Shown here: positions 46,822-57,327 of the stretch, in pieces
How positions within the stretch are numbered: the stretch's first letter is position 1
Layout: the number at the start of each line of letters is the position of its first letter
From: Sphingomonas sp. CROZ-RG-20F-R02-07
Lineage (GTDB): Bacteria; Pseudomonadota; Alphaproteobacteria; Sphingomonadales; Sphingomonadaceae
Direction of reading: 5' to 3'
Length of the DNA stretch: 64,000 nucleotides
Assembly: GCF_022662335.1 (NCBI RefSeq)
Contig: NZ_JAKNQJ010000004.1
Span: forward strand, 248,001 to 312,000
The notes under the pieces: model-generated
The model's input: the letters and a program-made list of their open reading frames with translations, nothing else
Databases searched by the model: none
Told to the model about the DNA's origin: nothing
Program-made: the position numbers and the translations under genes

Positions 46822-48267
46822 TTACGGAGCCATCCGGTCGGCGATCCGGGCCAGGCTCTCGTCGCGCCCGAGCAATGCGAGCACGTCGAAGATGCCGGGC
46901 GACGTCCTGCGTCCCGTCAGCGCGACGCGGAGCGGCTGGGCAGCCTGGCCGAGCTTCAAGCCCCGCTCTTCCGCCACCCGGCGTACCGCGTCTTCGAGCG
47001 CCTCCGTATCCCAGTGGTGCACCGCGTCAAGCGCGGCGTGCAGCGCCCCCAGCGTCGCCGGCGCGTCGCCCTCCAGCAGCGGGGCCGCATCGGCATCGAT
47101 CGCGAGCGGTCGCGTGGCGAAGAGGAAGGCGGCGCCGTCCGCCAGCGCGTTCAGATTGGCCGCGCGCGGCTTCATCGACGGCATCGCGCGGGCAAGCAGG
47201 TCGACCGTATCCGGCCGGCCGATCCGCGCGGCGACGAGCGTCGCGAGCCGCGAATCATCCGCCTCGCGAATATAATGGCCGTTGAGATTTTCGAGCTTCT
47301 TCAGATCGAAGCGCGAGGGGCTCTTGCCCACGCCCGACAGATCGAACCAGGCGATCGCCTGATCCCGGCTGATGATCTCGTCATCGCCATGCCCCCAGCC
47401 GAGGCGCAGCAGATAATTGTCCATCGCCTCGGGCAGGATGCCGAGTGCGTCGCGATAGGCGTCGATCCCCACCGCGCCGTGGCGCTTGCTGAGCTTTGCG
47501 CCATCCGATCCGTGGATCAGCGGGATGTGTGCATAGACCGGCTCGGGCCAGCCCATCGCGCGGATGATGGGCAATTGGCGGAACGCGTTGTTGAGATGGT
47601 CGTCGCCGCGGATCACGTGAGTCACGCCCATGTCGTGATCGTCGACCACCACTGCCAGCATATAGGTGGGCGTGCCATCCGAACGCAGCAGGACGAGATC
47701 GTCCAGCTCGGCATTCTGCACAGTCACCGCGCCCTGCACGCGATCGACGATCGTCGTTGCGCCCTCGGTCGGTGCCTTCAGGCGGACCACATAGGGCGCG
47801 CCATCGGGCGCTGCGTTTGGCGCGCGATCGCGCCACGGGCTTCGGATGCGCAGCGGCTTCTTTGCCGCCTCCGCCTCGGCGCGCATCGCGGTCAGTTCGT
47901 CCTGGGTCATGTAGCAGCGATAAGCATGACCGTTCGCGACCATCGCATGCGCGACCTCGGCATGGCGCTCGGCACGCGCGGCCTGATAGACGGGCGGCTC
48001 GTCGGGCGCGAGGCCCAGCCAGTCCATGCCGTCGAGAATGGCGTCGATCGCCTCCTGCGTGGAGCGTTTGCGATCGGTGTCCTCGATCCGCAGCAGGAAC
48101 TTGCCGCCGTTCGCGCGCGCATAGAGCCAGTTGAACAGCGCCGTGCGGCCGCCGCCCAGATGCAGATAGCCCGTCGGCGACGGCGCGAAGCGGGTGACGA
48201 CCGCGGCGTTGGGGGCGGCGGCGGACGGGGCTCCGCCAATCCCGGTATCGGTATCGGTTGCGCTCAA
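46822..48267 (-). CDS. gltX: Glutamate--tRNA ligase
   Basis: A 481-residue class I aminoacyl-tRNA synthetase that charges tRNA-Glu (and often tRNA-Gln in alphaproteobacteria, followed by amidation). The HIGH-type motif is [21 protein letters not shown] near residue 27, and the KMSKS-type motif is KLSKRHGAV near 256. The first 20 residues are a Thr/Ala/Asp-rich lead, so an internal start is possible but no better ATG is evident. The divergent comEC gene starts only 29 bases away, so the two share a compact promoter region. Confidence 0.97.
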   Translation of the reverse strand: MSATDTDTGIGGAPSAAAPNAAVVTRFAPSPTGYLHLGGGRTALFNWLYARANGGKFLLRIEDTDRKRSTQEAIDAILDGMDWLGLAPDEPPVYQAARAERHAEVAHAMVANGHAYRCYMTQDELTAMRAEAEAAKKPLRIRSPWRDRAPNAAPDGAPYVVRLKAPTEGATTIVDRVQGAVTVQNAELDDLVLLRSDGTPTYMLAVVVDDHDMGVTHVIRGDDHLNNAFRQLPIIRAMGWPEPVYAHIPLIHGSDGAKLSKRHGAVGIDAYRDALGILPEAMDNYLLRLGWGHGDDEIISRDQAIAWFDLSGVGKSPSRFDLKKLENLNGHYIREADDSRLATLVAARIGRPDTVDLLARAMPSMKPRAANLNALADGAAFLFATRPLAIDADAAPLLEGDAPATLGALHAALDAVHHWDTEALEDAVRRVAEERGLKLGQAAQPLRVALTGRRTSPGIFDVLALLGRDESLARIADRMAP

Positions 48268-48295
48268 GCGCGCCTACTCCCAGACTGTTTGATCG

Positions 48296-50521
48296 ATGGC
48301 CTCTTTCGCCGCGGCAGCCCCTAGCATGCGCGTTTCGCGCCGACAATTCGGCGCGGGGGCGGGCGATGCGCTCGAACGCTGGCTGGAGGCGGAGCGCGAC
48401 CAGCTCGCCTTGTGGGTGCCGGTCGCGATGGGGGCCGGGGTGGCGGCGTGGTACGCGCTGCCCGATGCGGCGGCATGGACGGCGGCGGAGCTGGCGATGC
48501 TCGGTCTCGGCCTCATGGCGTTGGCGGTCGGCCGGGGCGGGCGCGCGGCGCGGGCGGCGGCGATCGCGCTGTTGATGGCGGCCTTGGGGGCGATGCTGAT
48601 CTGGGCGCGCGCGGAGCGTGTCGCCGCCCCGGTGCTCGGCGCGCCCGCCATCGCCAGCTTCGCCGCCATGGTGGAGCGCGTCGAGCCGCTGCCAGCGCGC
48701 GACCTCGTGCGGCTGACGCTGGCGCCGCGCGCCGGTGCGACGGGCGTGGACGGCGAACCGGTCGCGCTGCCGGCGCGCGTACGCGTGAACCTCGCCACCG
48801 CCGACGCGCCCCGGGGCGTGACGCCGGGCGCGGTGGTGGCGCTGCGTGCGCGGTTGATGCCGCCGGCGCCCCCGACCGTGCCCGGCGCCTATGATTTCGC
48901 GCAAGCCGCCTGGTTCGCGCGGGTCGGCGCGACCGGGCGCGGCTTCGCGCCGGTGCGGGTGGTGGCGGCCGGGGCGCCGGGATCGGGGCTGCGCGCCAGC
49001 CTTTCGGCGCATATCGAATCGAAGATCCCCGGCAGCGCGGGCGGCATCGCCTCCGCACTCGCGACCGGCGACATGGGCGCGATCACGCAGGACGATTCGG
49101 ATGCGATGCGTAAGGCTGGGCTGGCGCATCTGCTCTCGGTGAGTGGGTTGCACATCACCGCCGCGGTGGCGGCGACGATGCTGATCGTGATGCGGCTGCT
49201 CGCGCTCAGCCCGACGCTGGCGCTGCGCGTCCGACTGCCGATGATCGCGGCGCTGGCGGGCGCGGCGGCGGCAATCGGCTATACGCTGCTCACCGGCGCG
49301 GAGGTGCCGACGATCCGGTCCTGCGTGGCGGCCTTGCTGGTGCTGGCGGCTTTCGCACTCGGGCGGCAGGCGATGACGCTGCGGCTCGTCGCGACTGGGG
49401 CGGTGGTGGTGCTGCTCGCCTGGCCCGAGGCGGTGGCGGGACCGAGCTTCCAATTGTCGTTCGCCGCGGTCACGGCGATCATGGCGCTGCACGAACATCC
49501 GCGCATCCACGCGCTGTTCGGCCCGCACGAGGAGGCGCGGGGACGGCGGATGCTGCGCGAGGGCGGATCGCTGCTGCTTACCGGGCTGGTGGTCGAACTC
49601 GCGCTGATGCCGATCGCGGTGTTTCACTTCCATAAGGAGGGGGTGTACGGCGCGATCGTCAATCTGGTCGCGATCCCGCTGACCACCTTCGTCGTCATGC
49701 CGCTGGAGGCGCTGGCGCTGCTGTTCGACGGGGTGGGGCTGGGCGCGCCCTGGTGGTGGCTGACGGCGCGGTCGCTCGATCTGCTGCTGTGGATGGCGCG
49801 CGCCACCGCGGCGGCGCCGGGATCGGTCGCAGCCCTGCCGGCGATGCCGACCGGCGCCTATGCGCTGACGATCGTCGGCGGCTTGTGGATCGCGCTGTGG
49901 CGGACGCGGGTGCGGCGTCTAGGCGTCATCCCGCTTGCGATCGGCGCGCTCTGGGCGGTCACGACGCCCGCGCCCGATCTGCTGGTCACCGGGGACGGAC
50001 GCCATGTCGCGATGCGCACGCCGGAGGGCGGCCTTGCGCTGCTGCGCGACCGCACCGGCGACTATACCGCGACGACGCTCGGCGAGAATGGCGGCGTGCT
50101 GGGGCTGCCCGAATTGCTGTCCGATCGGAGCGACGCCCGGTGCAGCCGCGACGCCTGCATCGTCGATCGTGTGGCGGCCGGCCGCCACTGGCGCATCCTC
50201 GCGACACGCAGCGGCTATCGGTTGGAGGCGCCCGAGCTGATCGCGGCGTGCGCGACGGCGGACATCGCGATCAGCGAGCGCTGGTTGCCCAAGGCGTGCC
50301 GCCCGCGCTGGCTGAAGCTCGACAAGCCAGTGCTCGTGAAAACCGGCGGCGTGGCGATCACGCTTGGGCGCGGGGGCGTGACCGTCCGCGATCCCGCCGA
50401 TCGCCACCCCTGGCGCGACGCGCCGACGCTTACGGTCGTGCGCCGGGACCGTTGGCCCGCGCGGCACGGCTGGCGTGGCAGCGATCCGCGCGCCCGCAAA
50501 GGCCGTTCGCCTCAATCGTAG
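48296..50521 (+). CDS. comEC: ComEC/Rec2 family DNA-uptake membrane protein
   Basis: A 741-residue polytopic protein predicted to form the inner-membrane channel for incoming single-stranded DNA in natural transformation. The N-terminal part has membrane helices and an OB-like DUF4131 stretch (about 100-225). The competence domain includes [18 protein letters not shown] near residue 285 and [12 protein letters not shown]. The C-terminal 200 residues ([19 protein letters not shown] onward) lack the H-x-H-x-D-H metal motif of nuclease-type ComEC tails. An ATG at 48326 is an alternative start. The end overlaps the lexA end by 10 bases. Confidence 0.9.
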   Translation: MASFAAAAPSMRVSRRQFGAGAGDALERWLEAERDQLALWVPVAMGAGVAAWYALPDAAAWTAAELAMLGLGLMALAVGRGGRAARAAAIALLMAALGAMLIWARAERVAAPVLGAPAIASFAAMVERVEPLPARDLVRLTLAPRAGATGVDGEPVALPARVRVNLATADAPRGVTPGAVVALRARLMPPAPPTVPGAYDFAQAAWFARVGATGRGFAPVRVVAAGAPGSGLRASLSAHIESKIPGSAGGIASALATGDMGAITQDDSDAMRKAGLAHLLSVSGLHITAAVAATMLIVMRLLALSPTLALRVRLPMIAALAGAAAAIGYTLLTGAEVPTIRSCVAALLVLAAFALGRQAMTLRLVATGAVVVLLAWPEAVAGPSFQLSFAAVTAIMALHEHPRIHALFGPHEEARGRRMLREGGSLLLTGLVVELALMPIAVFHFHKEGVYGAIVNLVAIPLTTFVVMPLEALALLFDGVGLGAPWWWLTARSLDLLLWMARATAAAPGSVAALPAMPTGAYALTIVGGLWIALWRTRVRRLGVIPLAIGALWAVTTPAPDLLVTGDGRHVAMRTPEGGLALLRDRTGDYTATTLGENGGVLGLPELLSDRSDARCSRDACIVDRVAAGRHWRILATRSGYRLEAPELIAACATADIAISERWLPKACRPRWLKLDKPVLVKTGGVAITLGRGGVTVRDPADRHPWRDAPTLTVVRRDRWPARHGWRGSDPRARKGRSPQS

Positions 50522-51180
50522 CGGCGCAGGATCCCCGACAGTTTGCCCTGTACGCGCACCTGCGCGGGCGCATAGCGCTGCGGATCATAGGCGCGATTTG
50601 CCGGGTCGAGCCGGACCATCGCGCCCTCGCGGCGGAAATATTTGAGCGTCGCCTCGCTGTCCTCGATCAGCGCGACCACGATCTCGCCGTCGCGCGCCGT
50701 CTCGGTGCGGCGGATGAGCGCGTAATCGCCGTCGAGGATCCCCGCCTCGACCATCGAATCGCCCGAGACTTCGAGTGCATAATGTTCGCCCGACCCCAAG
50801 AGCGCTGCGGGCACTGCGAGCATCGAGCTGCCCTCGAATGCTTCGATCGGCACACCGGCCGCGATCCGGCCGTGGAGCGGGATCTCGATCACGTCGTTGG
50901 CGGCCTGCGGCACCGGCTTCAGCTCGGGCGCCTTGGCGGGCTTGGTCGCCGCCTTCTTCTCCGGCCGTTCGGGCATGCGCAGCACTTCGAGCGCGCGCGC
51001 GCGGTTTGGCAGGCGGCGGATGAAGTTGCGCTCCTCGAGCGCCGAGATCAGCCGGTGAACGCCCGATTTCGATTTCAGGTCGAGCGCCTCCTTCATCTCC
51101 TCGAAGGATGGCGACACGCCGGTTTCGTTCAGGCGATCGTTGATGAAGCAGACGAGCTCGTGCTGTTTGCGCGTGAGCAT
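50512..51180 (-). CDS. lexA: SOS repressor LexA
   Basis: A 222-residue repressor of DNA-damage genes. The N-terminal winged-helix domain (1-70) has [26 protein letters not shown] and [18 protein letters not shown] linker rich in Lys/Pro/Glu (about 75-105) is longer than in E. coli. The self-cleaving domain follows, with the Ala-Gly scissile bond in [12 protein letters not shown], the catalytic Ser in SGDSMVEAG and the Lys in EATLKYF. The start at 51180 has GGAGG upstream; the upstream open stretch is rejected since it reads through the promoter. Autoregulation is shown by the operators below. Confidence 0.97.
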   Translation of the reverse strand: MLTRKQHELVCFINDRLNETGVSPSFEEMKEALDLKSKSGVHRLISALEERNFIRRLPNRARALEVLRMPERPEKKAATKPAKAPELKPVPQAANDVIEIPLHGRIAAGVPIEAFEGSSMLAVPAALLGSGEHYALEVSGDSMVEAGILDGDYALIRRTETARDGEIVVALIEDSEATLKYFRREGAMVRLDPANRAYDPQRYAPAQVRVQGKLSGILRRYD

Positions 51181-51196
51181 GGCGATCCTCCGTCCA

Positions 51197-51222
51197 GAAC
51201 AGACGCCGAACTTATACGGAAC
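51197..51222 (-). promoter_or_regulatory. Double LexA operator (SOS box)
   Basis: On the minus strand this reads GTTC-N7-GTTC-N7-GTTC, the alphaproteobacterial SOS box GTTC-N7-GTTC twice, sharing the middle half-site. It covers the -10 and the start region of the lexA promoter. Confidence 0.9.
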
Positions 51223-51239
51223 ATAAAGATTGCCGTCAA
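51211..51239 (-). promoter_or_regulatory. lexA promoter
   Basis: TTGACG, 17 bases, TATAAG on the minus strand, the best sigma-70-like promoter in the window. The -35 overlaps the moeA stop codon, so lexA is transcribed from inside the end of moeA and may also receive read-through from the trp-moa transcript. Confidence 0.85.
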
Positions 51240-52417
51240 GCGATGACGAGGATTTCCGCCGAGTCGCCGGCGCGGGCCGCCGGGGCATTCGCCGCGCGCA
51301 CGATCAGGCAGTCCGCGCGCGCCAGCGTCAGCAGCATCGAACTGTCCTGGATCGACGACGCGTAGGCGAGCCCGTCGCGAAGCTGTCCGCGTAGATAATC
51401 GGTGCGCGCGTTGTTGGCCGGCAGATCCTCGCCGAGCGTCGTGCGAACGGTGGGCGGAAAGGGATCGGCCGCCCCGGCCAGATGCGCGACGAGCGGCTTC
51501 ACGAACAGCACCGCGGTGACGAACGCCGAAACGGGATTGCCCGGCAGCCCGAGCAGCACGGCGTCGCCCAGCCGCCCCGCCATCATCGGCTTGCCGGGGC
51601 GAAGCGCGATCCGCCAAAAATCGATCGTTCCGCCCGCCGCCTCCAGCGCGGGGCGGACGAGATCGTGATCGCCGACCGACGCGCCGCCGGTGGTGACGAG
51701 CAGATCCGCTTCGACCGAGGCGAACGCATCGCGCAGCGCGTCGAGCCGATCGGGCAGGATGCCGAGATCGATCACGTCGACGGGCAGGTCCGCCAGCATC
51801 GCAGCGAGCATCGCGCCGTTCGACTCGGGCAGTTGCAGCCCCATAAGCGTCGATCCCGGCGGCACGAGTTCGTCGCCCGTCGCCGCCACCGCCACGCGGA
51901 CCCGGCGCCTTACGTGCAGAATCCCGTGGCCGCTCGTCGCCGCCACCGCGATCCGCGCGGGCGTCAGCCGCTCGCCCGCCGCCACGAGCCGGTCGCCGAT
52001 GGTGAAATCTAGGCCCTTGCGCCGCGTGTTGCGCCCTTCGGTCATCGGGCCTTCGCCGTCGAGCGTCACCCGGTCGCCGTCGCGCTCGGCCTCTTCCTGG
52101 ATCAGCACCGTGTCCGCGCCTTCGGGCATGCCGGCGCCGGTGAAGATCCGCACCGTCTCGCCCGCGCCGACATGGCCGGCAAAGGGCCGCCCCGCCGCGC
52201 TTTCCCCGATCAGCCGCCAGGGGCCGGGCCGGTCCGCGAACCGGATCGCATAGCCGTCCATGGCGGACAGATCGGCAGCCGGCTGGGTGCGCAGCGCGGT
52301 CACGTCCTCCGCCGCCCAGCGGCCCGCTGCCTCGCGCAAGCCGACGCGTTCGGTCGGTAGGCGCGGCGACAGGGCGAAGAGCCGCGCCTGCGCCTCGGCG
52401 ACGGGGACGAGCGTCAC
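51236..52417 (-). CDS. moeA: Molybdopterin molybdenumtransferase
   Basis: A 393-residue enzyme that inserts molybdate into adenylylated molybdopterin. Signatures: [10 protein letters not shown] near residue 50, [12 protein letters not shown] near 93, the MoCF-biosynthesis domain with [11 protein letters not shown] near 180 and [13 protein letters not shown] near 240, and [15 protein letters not shown] near 290. The GTG start overlaps the moaC stop by 4 bases. It completes molybdenum cofactor synthesis together with moaC; the other moa/mob genes are outside the window. Confidence 0.96.
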   Translation of the reverse strand: MTLVPVAEAQARLFALSPRLPTERVGLREAAGRWAAEDVTALRTQPAADLSAMDGYAIRFADRPGPWRLIGESAAGRPFAGHVGAGETVRIFTGAGMPEGADTVLIQEEAERDGDRVTLDGEGPMTEGRNTRRKGLDFTIGDRLVAAGERLTPARIAVAATSGHGILHVRRRVRVAVAATGDELVPPGSTLMGLQLPESNGAMLAAMLADLPVDVIDLGILPDRLDALRDAFASVEADLLVTTGGASVGDHDLVRPALEAAGGTIDFWRIALRPGKPMMAGRLGDAVLLGLPGNPVSAFVTAVLFVKPLVAHLAGAADPFPPTVRTTLGEDLPANNARTDYLRGQLRDGLAYASSIQDSSMLLTLARADCLIVRAANAPAARAGDSAEILVIA

Positions 52418-52881
52418 GCCTGCCAGTCCCCGGACTTGCCGCCGCGCTTGGCCAGCAGGCGGACGCCGTCGATCGTCATCGCCTTGTCCAGCGCCTTGGC
52501 CATGTCGTACACCGTCAGCAGCGCGACCGAAACGGCGGTGAGCGCCTCCATCTCGACCCCGGTCTTGCCGTCCGTCGCCGCGGTCGCGGTCGCGGTGACG
52601 CCGTCGTCGTCGAGCGCGAGATCGATCGACACGCGGGTGAGAGGCAGCGGGTGGCAGAGTGGCACGAGGTCGCTGGTGCGCTTGGCGGCCATGATGCCGG
52701 CGACTCGCGCCACCGCGAGCACGTCGCCCTTCTTCACCGCGCCCGCCGCGATTGCCGCGGCGGCGTCGCGTGTCATGGCGATCCGTCCGGTCGCCACCGC
52801 CTCGCGCGCGGTGGCCGCCTTGGCGCCGACATCGACCATATGCGCGGCGCCGTCGGCGTCGAGATGCGTCAGGCCGGTCAT
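52414..52881 (-). CDS. moaC: Cyclic pyranopterin monophosphate synthase
   Basis: A 155-residue enzyme that rearranges the MoaA product to cyclic pyranopterin monophosphate. The N-terminal block is [17 protein letters not shown]. Active-site segments are [16 protein letters not shown] and [30 protein letters not shown]. The ATG at 52881 overlaps the trpC stop; an extended upstream frame runs into trpC and is rejected. Confidence 0.97.
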   Translation of the reverse strand: MTGLTHLDADGAAHMVDVGAKAATAREAVATGRIAMTRDAAAAIAAGAVKKGDVLAVARVAGIMAAKRTSDLVPLCHPLPLTRVSIDLALDDDGVTATATAATDGKTGVEMEALTAVSVALLTVYDMAKALDKAMTIDGVRLLAKRGGKSGDWQA

Positions 52882-53654
52882 CCGATCAGCGCGCGCGTGG
52901 CCGCCTCGACGTCGTCGGCACGCATCAGCGCTTCGCCGACCAGGAAACAATGGATGCCGTGCGCGGCCATCGCGTCGAGATCGGCGCGGGTGGTGAGACC
53001 GCTTTCGGCGACGAAGGTGCAATCCTTGGGCGCATGGCGAACGAGATCATAGGTGCGCGCGAAATCGACGCTGAAGTCGCGCAGATCGCGGTTGTTCACG
53101 CCGATCAGCCGCGATTTGAGCTTCAGTGCGCGCTCCAGTTCGCGCGCGTTATGCACCTCGACCAGTATGTCGAGATGGCATTCGCGTGCCGAGGCCTCGA
53201 TCTCCGCCAGCACGCCGTCATCGAGCGCGGCGACGATCAGTAGGATCGCGTCCGCGCCGAGCCCGCGCGATTCGGTCGCTTGCCAGGGATCGACCATGAA
53301 GTCCTTGCGGATCACCGGCAGCGAACAGGCGGCGCGCGCCTCGACCAGATCGGTGTCGCAGCCCTTGAACCATTCCTCGTCGGTCAGCACCGACAGGCAC
53401 GCGGCGCCCCCGGCCTCGTAGGCGCGGGCATGCGCGGGCGGATCGAAATCGCTGCGGATCAGGCCCTTGGAGGGACTCGCGCGCTTGATCTCGGCGATGA
53501 GCGCCGGGCCGGACTTCGCATCGAGCGCGGCGCGAAAGCCGCGCACCGGGGTGGCGGCGGCGATGCGCTCGTCGAGCACCGACAGCGGCGTCGTCGCCTT
53601 GCGCGCGGCCACTTCGGCGCGCTTCGTCTCGAGGATTCGTTGCAGCATGTTCAT
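52878..53654 (-). CDS. trpC: Indole-3-glycerol phosphate synthase
   Basis: A 258-residue TIM-barrel enzyme for the fourth step of tryptophan synthesis. Motifs: [13 protein letters not shown] near residue 53 (catalytic Lys), [33 protein letters not shown], and VAESGL near 210. The ATG at 53654 overlaps the trpD stop (ATGA); an upstream ATG is rejected. It is separate from trpF, unlike the fused enzyme of E. coli. Confidence 0.97.
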   Translation of the reverse strand: MNMLQRILETKRAEVAARKATTPLSVLDERIAAATPVRGFRAALDAKSGPALIAEIKRASPSKGLIRSDFDPPAHARAYEAGGAACLSVLTDEEWFKGCDTDLVEARAACSLPVIRKDFMVDPWQATESRGLGADAILLIVAALDDGVLAEIEASARECHLDILVEVHNARELERALKLKSRLIGVNNRDLRDFSVDFARTYDLVRHAPKDCTFVAESGLTTRADLDAMAAHGIHCFLVGEALMRADDVEAATRALIG

Positions 53655-54646
53655 CGGTAGGCGATCCATCGCTCGAGCAGCGCAAGCGCCGCCCCGTCAT
53701 CCAACACCGCGCCTGCGGCTTCGGCTCCGGCGGCCAGCGAGCCGCTGTGCCCCGCCACCATCAATCCCGCCGCGGCATTCAGCAGCACCGCGTCGCGGTA
53801 TGCGCCGCGCTCCCCCTCCAGCAGCCGGCGGAGCGCCGCGGCATTGTAAGCCGGATCGCCGCCGCGGATCGCGGCGATCGGGGTGCGGGGCAGGCCGGCA
53901 TCCTCGGGCGCGACGCGCGCGGGCAAGGCGACGCGACCCACCGCGCGCACGACGCTGGGGCCGGCAGCCGACAGTTCGTCCAGCCCTTCCTCGCCCGAGA
54001 CGACCAAGGCCGCCTCGGTGCCGAGCTGTTCGAGCGCGTCGGCATAGACGGCCACGTAATCGGGCCGCGCGATCCCGATCAGCTGGCGCGTGACGCCCGC
54101 TGGATTGGCGAGCGGGCCCATCAGGTTGAAGATCGTCCGCCGCCCGATGCGTTTGCGGATGGGGGTGATGCGCGCCATCGCCGGATGGTGGTTGGCCGCG
54201 AACAGGAACGCGATGCCGATGGCGTGGAGGCTCGCCTCGGCCGAAGCGCCGGCGCGTTCCATGTCGAGGCCGAGCGCCTCCAGCGTGTCCGCGGCGCCCG
54301 CCTTGCTGGAGGCGGCGCGGTTGCCATGCTTGGCCACCGGCACGCCGCACGCCGCGACGACGAGGCTGACCGCGGTGGAAACGTTCAGCGTGTGATGACC
54401 GTCGCCGCCGGTGCCGCACACGTCGATCGTGCCGGCGGGCGCCGTGATCGGGATCAGCCGGGCGCGCAGCGCACGCGCGGCCTCCGCGATCTCGATGCTG
54501 GTCTCGCCGCGGTCGGTCAGCCCGATCAGGAACGCGGCGATCGCGTCGTCCGAGGCGCGGCCCTCCAGCAGATCCTCGAACGCGGCGCGCGCGCTTTCGC
54601 GCGACAGCGGCGTCGTCGGATCGGGCAGCAGCGTGGTCACCGTCAT
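53651..54646 (-). CDS. trpD: Anthranilate phosphoribosyltransferase
   Basis: A 331-residue enzyme that joins anthranilate and PRPP. The PRPP-binding loop is [18 protein letters not shown] near residue 77, followed by [17 protein letters not shown] near 104 and [11 protein letters not shown] near 166. It is not fused to TrpG. The length is typical and it overlaps both trpG and trpC by 4 bases. Confidence 0.97.
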   Translation of the reverse strand: MTVTTLLPDPTTPLSRESARAAFEDLLEGRASDDAIAAFLIGLTDRGETSIEIAEAARALRARLIPITAPAGTIDVCGTGGDGHHTLNVSTAVSLVVAACGVPVAKHGNRAASSKAGAADTLEALGLDMERAGASAEASLHAIGIAFLFAANHHPAMARITPIRKRIGRRTIFNLMGPLANPAGVTRQLIGIARPDYVAVYADALEQLGTEAALVVSGEEGLDELSAAGPSVVRAVGRVALPARVAPEDAGLPRTPIAAIRGGDPAYNAAALRRLLEGERGAYRDAVLLNAAAGLMVAGHSGSLAAGAEAAGAVLDDGAALALLERWIAYR

Positions 54647-55245
54647 GGCCTGGGCGTCAGTCGTTCGGGCAGCGTGTGCGCGATGCCCGCCAGCCGCAGG
54701 AAGTTCGCGAGCATCGCATGGCCGTGTTCGGTGGCGATGCTCTCGGGGTGGAACTGCACGCCGTGGATGGGCAGCGTCGCGTGGCGGAAGCCCATGACGA
54801 TGCCGTCCACAGTGCGGGCGTTGACGACGAGCGTGTCGGGCGCGTCGTTCACGATCAGCGAATGGTAGCGCGTCGCGGTAAAGGGCGAGGGCAGGCCGGC
54901 GAACAGTCCGGTGCCGTCATGGTCGATCGGCGAGGTCTTGCCGTGCATCAGCCCGCCGCGCTCGACCCGGCCGCCGAAATGCTGGCCGATCGCCTGATGG
55001 CCGAGGCACACGCCCAGCAGCGGCCGGCCGCTGTCGGCGGCCGCAGCGACGAGGTCGAGCGAGATGCCCGCCTCGTTGGGCGTGCACGGCCCCGGCGACA
55101 GCAGAAATGCCTGGGCCCCCGAGGACAGCGCCTGCCCAGCGGACATCGCATCGTTGCGCACCACCTCGACCTCGGCCCCCAGCTCCATGAGATAGTGGAC
55201 GAGGTTCCAGGTGAAGCTGTCGTAATTGTCGACGACGAGGATCAT
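54643..55245 (-). CDS. trpG: Anthranilate synthase glutamine amidotransferase component
   Basis: A 200-residue class I glutaminase domain that supplies ammonia to TrpE. The N-terminus [16 protein letters not shown] is typical. The nucleophile Cys is in [12 protein letters not shown] near residue 78, and the catalytic His/Glu pair is in GVQFHPESI near 166. It may also serve p-aminobenzoate synthesis (PabA role), as in many bacteria with a single such gene. trpE lies 577 bases upstream, across an opposite-strand gene. Confidence 0.96.
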   Translation of the reverse strand: MILVVDNYDSFTWNLVHYLMELGAEVEVVRNDAMSAGQALSSGAQAFLLSPGPCTPNEAGISLDLVAAAADSGRPLLGVCLGHQAIGQHFGGRVERGGLMHGKTSPIDHDGTGLFAGLPSPFTATRYHSLIVNDAPDTLVVNARTVDGIVMGFRHATLPIHGVQFHPESIATEHGHAMLANFLRLAGIAHTLPERLTPRP

Positions 55246-55395
55246 GGGGCGCGCTTGTAGACGAAGGCGCCGGGCGTGCAACGGCTGGTTGCGGTGGTGA
55301 AATCCGCACGCGCGCTGGCGGTGGTGGACGGCGCACCCATATTCGTTGCGGAGCTATGCGCGTTTTGCGACGTTACGCCTTCAAAGGAGAAGCTC

Positions 55396-55806
55396 ATGTA
55401 CCGGACCCTGCTCGCCGCCGCCCTCATTCTCGCCCCCGGACTGGCCGCCGCGCAGGACCAGCAGGCGGCCACCGGACAGCCGCCCAAGCGCATCCGGAGC
55501 GTGTCGCTGCTGCCCGACCAGAAATGCCCGGCTTCGACCGCGACCGAGGTTGTGGTGTGCAGCCCGATAGGCAACCCCTACCGCATTCCCAAGGCGCTGC
55601 GCGACACTGGTCCGATCGCCGCCTCCAACCAGAGCTGGGTGAACCGCACCGCGACCGCGGACCAGATCGGCCGAGTCGCCGGAGGCCTGCCGGACACCTG
55701 CTCCCCGGTCGGCACGGGCGGGCAGTCGGGCTGTTCGATCCTGCGCAACCAGGAATATGCCGCCGATCGTCGCGCGCAAAAAGCTGGCGCCGACAGCGTT
55801 CCTTGA
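55396..55806 (+). CDS. Secreted protein of unknown function
   Basis: A 136-residue protein with a clear signal peptide (about 1-20, MYRTLLAAALILAPGLAAAQ). The mature part is polar, contains four cysteines (CPAS, VCSP, DTCSP, GCSIL) that may form disulfides, and shows no known domain. AAAGGAGAA with ideal spacing fixes the ATG at 55396. It lies between trpE and trpG on the opposite strand, with its 3' end 15 bases from the trpE stop. I cannot link it to tryptophan. Confidence 0.75.
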   Translation: MYRTLLAAALILAPGLAAAQDQQAATGQPPKRIRSVSLLPDQKCPASTATEVVVCSPIGNPYRIPKALRDTGPIAASNQSWVNRTATADQIGRVAGGLPDTCSPVGTGGQSGCSILRNQEYAADRRAQKAGADSVP

Positions 55807-55821
55807 GCTGCCGGATCTAAC

Positions 55822-57327
55822 TTACTGGCCGAAGTTCGGATCGGCTGCCCGCGCGATCGCGTCGCGGGCGGCGGCCAGGATCGCACCCGCCTTCGCCTCG
55901 CACTCGCGCTGTTCGGAGGCAGGATCGCTGTCTGCCACGATCCCGGCGCCAGCCTGCGCATGGACGACGCCGTCCTTCACCACAGCGGTGCGCAGCACGA
56001 TGCACGAATCCATCGATCCGTCGGGCGAGAAATAGCCGACGCCGCCGGCATAGGCGCCGCGGCGTTCGGGTTCGAGTTCGCCGATGATCTGACACGCGCG
56101 TACCTTGGGCGCACCGCTCACCGTACCCGCCGGAAAACCCGCGAACAGCGCGTCCAGCGCATCCTTCTGCGGCGACAGCGTGCCCACGACGTTCGACACG
56201 ATGTGCATCACATGGCTGTAGAGTTCGACGGTATAGCTGTCGGTCACGCGCACGCTGCCGGGCGCGGCGGCGCGGCCGACATCGTTGCGGCCGAGATCGA
56301 GCAGCATCAGATGCTCGGCGCGTTCCTTGGGATCGGCGAGCAGGCTGGTGCGGTTCGCGTCGTCCTCGGCCGACGTGCGTCCCCGCGGCCGTGTGCCCGC
56401 GATCGGGCGGATCGTCACCTCGCCGTCGCGCACCCGCACCAGGATCTCGGGGCTCGACCCGATCAGCGCGAAGCCCGGCAGATCGAGATGGTAGAGGAAG
56501 GGCGAGGGATTGATCCGCCGGAGCGAGCGATAGAGTTCGAAAGGCGGCAGCGCGAAATCGGTGCTGAAACGCTGCGCCAGCACGACCTGAAAGATATCGC
56601 CCGCGACGATATAATCCTTCGCGCGCGCCACCATCTCGCCATAGCGACCGGGGGGAAGCGCCGGGGTATAGACCGGCTCCGCCAGCGGCGCGCGTACCGG
56701 CGGGGGCAGGGGCGTGTTCGCCAGCCGGGCGGCCAGCGCGTCGAGCCGCTCTTCCGCTTCGGCGACGATCGCGGCCGGGTCGCGCTGCGCATCGGGCCAG
56801 GCCGGCGCGACCGTGTAGAGCGTGTCGGCCAGCCGATCGAACACCAGCACGACCGAGGGCCGCACGAACATCATGTCGGGCAGGCCCAGCGGATCGGCCA
56901 CGGGCTGTGGCAGCGTCTCGACCAGCCCAACCGTCTCATAGCCGAAATAGCCGACCAGGCAGGCGAGCGCGCCCGGAAGCCCCTCGGGCACCTCGGCGCG
57001 GCATTCGGCGACCAGCGCGCGCAAGGCGGCGAGCGTGGGAATGCCGGCCGGTTCGAAAGCACCGCGATCGGTCGCCCAATGGCGGTTGATCGCGGCGTTG
57101 TCGCCCTCGGCGCGGAAGACGAGATCGGGGGCGAGGCCGATCAGACTGTAGCGCCCACGCGTCGCGCCGCCTTCCACCGATTCGAGCAGGAAATCGCCGC
57201 GCCCGGGCTCGATGAGCTTCAGCGCCGCCGCGACCGGCGTCTCGGTATCGGCCACTGCGCGCCGCCAGAGCAGCGCCGGGCGGCCGCCCTGCAGCGCGGC
57301 GTGCGCGTCAGTTGGCAGCGGAGCCAC
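55822..57327 (-). CDS. trpE: Anthranilate synthase component I
   Basis: A 501-residue chorismate-utilising enzyme making anthranilate with TrpG. The N-terminal part has LLESVEGGATRGRYSLIGLAP (the LLES-type tryptophan feedback site). The catalytic part has IRPIAGTRPRGRT, LMLLDLGRNDVGR, and FPAGTVSGAPKVRACQII. The assigned GTG start at 57327 overlaps the end of the ppiD-like gene by 20 bases; a start a few codons later is possible. No leader peptide or attenuator is evident upstream, so feedback on the enzyme may be the main control. Confidence 0.95.
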   Translation of the reverse strand: MAPLPTDAHAALQGGRPALLWRRAVADTETPVAAALKLIEPGRGDFLLESVEGGATRGRYSLIGLAPDLVFRAEGDNAAINRHWATDRGAFEPAGIPTLAALRALVAECRAEVPEGLPGALACLVGYFGYETVGLVETLPQPVADPLGLPDMMFVRPSVVLVFDRLADTLYTVAPAWPDAQRDPAAIVAEAEERLDALAARLANTPLPPPVRAPLAEPVYTPALPPGRYGEMVARAKDYIVAGDIFQVVLAQRFSTDFALPPFELYRSLRRINPSPFLYHLDLPGFALIGSSPEILVRVRDGEVTIRPIAGTRPRGRTSAEDDANRTSLLADPKERAEHLMLLDLGRNDVGRAAAPGSVRVTDSYTVELYSHVMHIVSNVVGTLSPQKDALDALFAGFPAGTVSGAPKVRACQIIGELEPERRGAYAGGVGYFSPDGSMDSCIVLRTAVVKDGVVHAQAGAGIVADSDPASEQRECEAKAGAILAAARDAIARAADPNFGQ

